Shown here one piece after another: positions 5,222-7,150 of a DNA stretch of 7,150 nt. The notes beneath the pieces are model-generated. The model did not search any database, was not told the origin of the DNA, and worked only from the letters and a program-made list of their open reading frames with translations. Each line of letters begins with the position of its first letter. The stretch's first letter is position 1. The position numbers and the translations under genes were made by a program. Source of the DNA: Candidatus Lindowiibacteriota bacterium (lineage in GTDB: Bacteria > Lindowbacteria > 2-12-FULL-62-27); the NCBI GenBank assembly GCA_023249255.1, contig JAHFCY010000173.1:1-7150 (forward strand), read 5' to 3'.

Positions 5222-6781
5222 TCACACGCGTTTAATGGCTACCATCGTGATATCGTCATAGGGCGGATTGCCGGCCGTGAATGCCGTGACCCGCTCCAGA
5301 ATCTCCCGGACAATCTCCTGCGCGTCCAACTTGCCCGACTCCCGCAGAACCTGCAGGAGGCGCGGCGTGCCGAACCGCTCTTCATTGGAATTCATCGCAT
5401 GCTGGATGCCGTCCGTGTATTGAAAAAAGACGTCGCCGGGATTGAGGTCCAGCCGGCGCGTTTCGATCAACCGGTCGAATATATCGATGTCTCCAATGCC
5501 CATCGCCATGCCGCCGCACCGGATGGATTCGATGACCCCGCTTGCGGCCCGATAAACCAGCGTCGGATTGTGTCCGGCGCTCGAGAACTCCACCGCGGCG
5601 TTGGCCGCGTCCAGCAGCCCGTAAAAAACGCTGACGAACATGCCTTTTTTCATGTCCGGCAGAAGAATGGAATTGGTCAATCTTAAAATGTCGGCCGGCG
5701 AGGATTCACCTCTGGCGGCTTTGGCCCTTAGAACGCTTCGCGTCACGGTCATCATGAACGCGCCGGGAATGCCCTTCCCCGAAACGTCTGCGACAACGAC
5801 GCCGATTTTTGAATGGCCGTTGTTCGTGGGGACCGACAAAAAATCATAATAATCCCCGCTGACCTCCCGGGCCGCGGCGTAGGCCGCGCCGAACGTGTAG
5901 CCGCTGACCTGCGGAAGTTTCTTCGGCAGTAGGTTGTGCTGGATCTGCGTGGCGATTTTCAGCTCCTGGTCCAATTTTTCCTTCTCGATCAGCTGAATCC
6001 GGTCCTCGCGGATGTTTCGGGTCATGACGTTGAACGTCTTCGCCAGATCGCCCACTTCGTCGTTCGAATCCACCCGGACCTCATGATCCAGATTGCCTTC
6101 GCCGATGATCTTCGCCCCCTCCGCCAGAACGTTCAGCGGACGGATGACGTAGGTGATGAGCATGAACGCCGCGACTATGGCAAGAATGGAAAAAATCAGC
6201 GTGGCGAACGTCAGGCTGTGGCGGGCGTCCCGGACAAAATATTTCATCCGGTCCTGCGCGGCGGCAATCGCGTCCTGGATGGGCCGCCGGGAAATCACGA
6301 CGTAGGCGTCCGCCACCCGGACGTTGATGCTTTTGTCGACGATCGGACCGGAGACCACCAGAAGTTTCTGTCCATCCGGCAAATCTTCGAGATCAATCCG
6401 AAGATCGCCGGTGGTGTGTTCGATCCACGCCGGAAGTACGGCCGGCGGGCCGCCCGACGGGGCCGATATCGGCACCGTCACTCTCCCCTTCTGGACAATG
6501 TTGATGAGAACGACGTCGGGACTTTTTTTCAGCTCCCGGACGACGGCGTCAACCGTCAAATAATCGCCGACTGCGATGGCCTCGGCGTTCGCCTCCAGGA
6601 TCGTGAAGATATCCCGCGCCCGTTTCTGAAGCTCTCCCCGCATGGACGTCTGTTGCTGGTCTACGATGGCGCCTTCCAGTTGATTCTGCTGGCGCACGCT
6701 CATCCACCAGATCGATCCCATCACGACGAGAATCAGGATCAGAAGAAGAACGCTGAATTTCGTCCGCAAGGACACCCGCAT
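5222..6781 (-). CDS. Membrane-bound HAMP-PP2C (SpoIIE/RsbU-type) serine phosphatase
   Basis: This 519-residue protein is the first gene of the operon. A short basic N-terminus leads into a transmembrane helix at about 10-27. An extracytoplasmic region of about 160 residues follows (about 30-188), then a second helix at about 190-212 and a HAMP domain at about 213-265 (RPLNVLAEGAKIIGEGNLD, then DEVGDLAKTFNVM). After a coiled linker ending in ATQIQHNLLP comes the PP2C domain. Its metal-binding sites are GDYYDF (D310), VVVADVSGKGIPGAFMM (D332), SSAGHNP (400-406), YTDG (D457) and PYDDIT (D509-D510). The protein should sense an external or membrane signal and dephosphorylate the STAS protein encoded next, as RsbU does for RsbV. 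After YTDG the usual Thr-Glu-Ala reads Gln-His-Ala; this position is not a metal ligand. The ATG at 6781 has an AGAGGTG 7 nt upstream. The sensed signal cannot be told; the periplasmic part resembles a PAS/Cache-like region in size only. Confidence 0.94.
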   Translation of the reverse strand: MRVSLRTKFSVLLLILILVVMGSIWWMSVRQQNQLEGAIVDQQQTSMRGELQKRARDIFTILEANAEAIAVGDYLTVDAVVRELKKSPDVVLINIVQKGRVTVPISAPSGGPPAVLPAWIEHTTGDLRIDLEDLPDGQKLLVVSGPIVDKSINVRVADAYVVISRRPIQDAIAAAQDRMKYFVRDARHSLTFATLIFSILAIVAAFMLITYVIRPLNVLAEGAKIIGEGNLDHEVRVDSNDEVGDLAKTFNVMTRNIREDRIQLIEKEKLDQELKIATQIQHNLLPKKLPQVSGYTFGAAYAAAREVSGDYYDFLSVPTNNGHSKIGVVVADVSGKGIPGAFMMTVTRSVLRAKAARGESSPADILRLTNSILLPDMKKGMFVSVFYGLLDAANAAVEFSSAGHNPTLVYRAASGVIESIRCGGMAMGIGDIDIFDRLIETRRLDLNPGDVFFQYTDGIQHAMNSNEERFGTPRLLQVLRESGKLDAQEIVREILERVTAFTAGNPPYDDITMVAIKRV

Positions 6782-6788
6782 CAGGATA

Positions 6789-6795
6789 CACCTCT
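6789..6795 (-). promoter_or_regulatory. Ribosome binding site for the HAMP-PP2C phosphatase
   Basis: The minus strand reads AGAGGTG 7 nt before the ATG at 6781, and the same GAGGTG core precedes the first STAS gene. It supports the ATG at 6781 as the true start. Confidence 0.7.
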
Positions 6796-6819
6796 ACACA
6801 TGCACATGGACATCCCGCG

Positions 6820-6849
6820 AGTGTATCACGCCTCGAAGGAACCTTGCAA
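6820..6849 (-). promoter_or_regulatory. Candidate sigma70-type promoter for the signalling operon
   Basis: On the minus strand, TTGCAA (6849-6844) and TACACT (6825-6820) are separated by 18 nt, with an extended -10 TGA directly before the -10 box (6828-6826). Each box matches the consensus at 4 of 6 positions. It is the only gap of useful size upstream of the operon, and it would leave a leader of roughly 30 nt before the ATG. The -35 box abuts the stop of the upstream membrane-protein gene. There is no clear terminator between the two genes, so some read-through from upstream is also possible. Confidence 0.4.
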
Positions 6850-7150
6850 TTACGCGGAAACCTTGATTTTCAGATACAGATAAACCACGGCGAGAGCCGC
6901 GTAGGCGGTGAACGAAATTCCCAGCAGTACCTTCGATAAAAGTCCGGGCTTGAGCGGCTCCGGCAGGCCACGCCGCAGGGGGCCGTGAACCACGAGGATC
7001 AGCGCGCCGGTGTAGATCACCGTGCCGATGAACCCCAAAATTGCGGACAGGATGATGAGCGTGCCGGGCTGGTCGATCAGCATCGTCACGCCGGTCACCA
7101 CCGTCAGGAAAACAATCATCCACCGGTACCAGACCGTTTCGTTAACGGCC
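6850..7150 (-). CDS. C-terminal fragment of a multi-pass membrane protein, possibly Nramp-family metal transporter
   Basis: The frame is open to the right edge of the window and ends in TAA at 6852-6850, so the 5' part is missing; about 100 residues are visible. They hold three hydrophobic segments: MIVFLTVVTGVTMLI, LIILSAILGFIGTVIYTGALILV, and VLLGISFTAYAALAVVYLYL near the end. Between the last two is a cytosolic-type loop, RRGLPEPLKPG. The Asn-Glu-Thr at the start, the Leu-Pro-x-x-Leu-(Lys/Arg)-Pro loop and the final helix resemble the C-terminal helices of Nramp-like divalent-metal transporters as I know them. The identification rests on this short fragment alone and other multi-pass transporters are possible. 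An internal ATG at 7119 would give 89 residues, but the upstream frame stays open and hydrophobic helix 1 starts there, so a truncated longer gene is more likely. It appears to belong to a separate transcription unit. Confidence 0.6.
   Translation of the reverse strand, partial: AVNETVWYRWMIVFLTVVTGVTMLIDQPGTLIILSAILGFIGTVIYTGALILVVHGPLRRGLPEPLKPGLLSKVLLGISFTAYAALAVVYLYLKIKVSA

Noticed and set aside
5202-5225. Start of the first STAS gene at GTG 5225, overlapping the phosphatase stop by 4 nt.
   Set aside because: The ATG at 5201 has a GAGGTG at ideal spacing, and the STAS fold begins after it. The extension would translate through the ribosome binding site.
6831-6839. CCTCGAAGG near-palindrome as a terminator for the upstream membrane-protein gene.
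   Set aside because: The stem is only 3 bp with no following T-run, and it lies inside the spacer of the candidate promoter.
5936-6883. A 315-codon open frame on the plus strand opposite the membrane phosphatase.
   Set aside because: It is antisense to the TM-HAMP region, has no domain pattern, and overlaps the promoter gap. GC-rich codon bias explains the lack of stops.
1-7150. CRISPR arrays, tRNA or rRNA genes, insertion sequences, defence or toxin-antitoxin genes.
   Set aside because: I saw no regularly spaced repeats, RNA gene signatures, transposase motifs or terminal inverted repeats; the window is almost fully occupied by signalling genes.

Overview
The window is a GC-rich bacterial stretch (GC-rich by eye; I made no count) packed with genes for partner-switching signal transduction. 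In this type of signalling, a Ser/Thr kinase of the RsbW/SpoIIAB type phosphorylates a small STAS protein, and a PP2C/SpoIIE-type phosphatase removes the phosphate. The membrane-anchored HAMP-PP2C protein, HDOD protein and STAS proteins suggest an environmental bacterium, probably Gram-negative or from a little-studied phylum. Nothing here fixes the taxonomy.

Layout. On the + strand at the left edge is a diverged STAS-domain protein (1-390), open to the window edge. It converges on a six-gene minus-strand operon running from about 6781 down to 422, with a small GC-rich hairpin between the two gene ends. In transcription order the operon encodes: (1) a membrane phosphatase, TM-extracytoplasmic-TM-HAMP-PP2C (6781-5222); (2) a STAS antagonist with a canonical serine (5201-4854); (3) a stand-alone RsbW-like kinase (4885-4391); (4) a 790-residue protein with two related GAF-like sensor domains, a PP2C phosphatase and a C-terminal RsbW-like kinase (4394-2022); (5) a second STAS protein (2032-1703); (6) a HDOD protein whose N-terminus carries two 24-residue motifs of the MshEN cyclic-di-GMP-binding type (1696-422). 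Upstream of the operon lies the C-terminal end of a multi-pass membrane protein, perhaps an Nramp-type metal transporter (7150-6850).

The genes are tightly coupled: there are ATG/TGA overlaps, short overlaps and 6-20 nt gaps. A plausible sigma70-like promoter sits in the 68-nt gap before gene 1. The operon therefore appears to encode two sets of phosphatase, kinase and STAS protein. One is membrane-linked and uses separate proteins. The other is cytosolic, with phosphatase and kinase fused behind sensor domains. The last gene is a candidate output or c-di-GMP-responsive adaptor.

No sigma factor gene is visible, so the output is either encoded elsewhere or is not a sigma factor. The most interesting points are this two-tier, sigma-less architecture, the MshEN-HDOD fusion at its end, the Asp replacing the usual catalytic Glu in the fused kinase, and the opposing STAS protein that lacks the usual phosphoacceptor serine.
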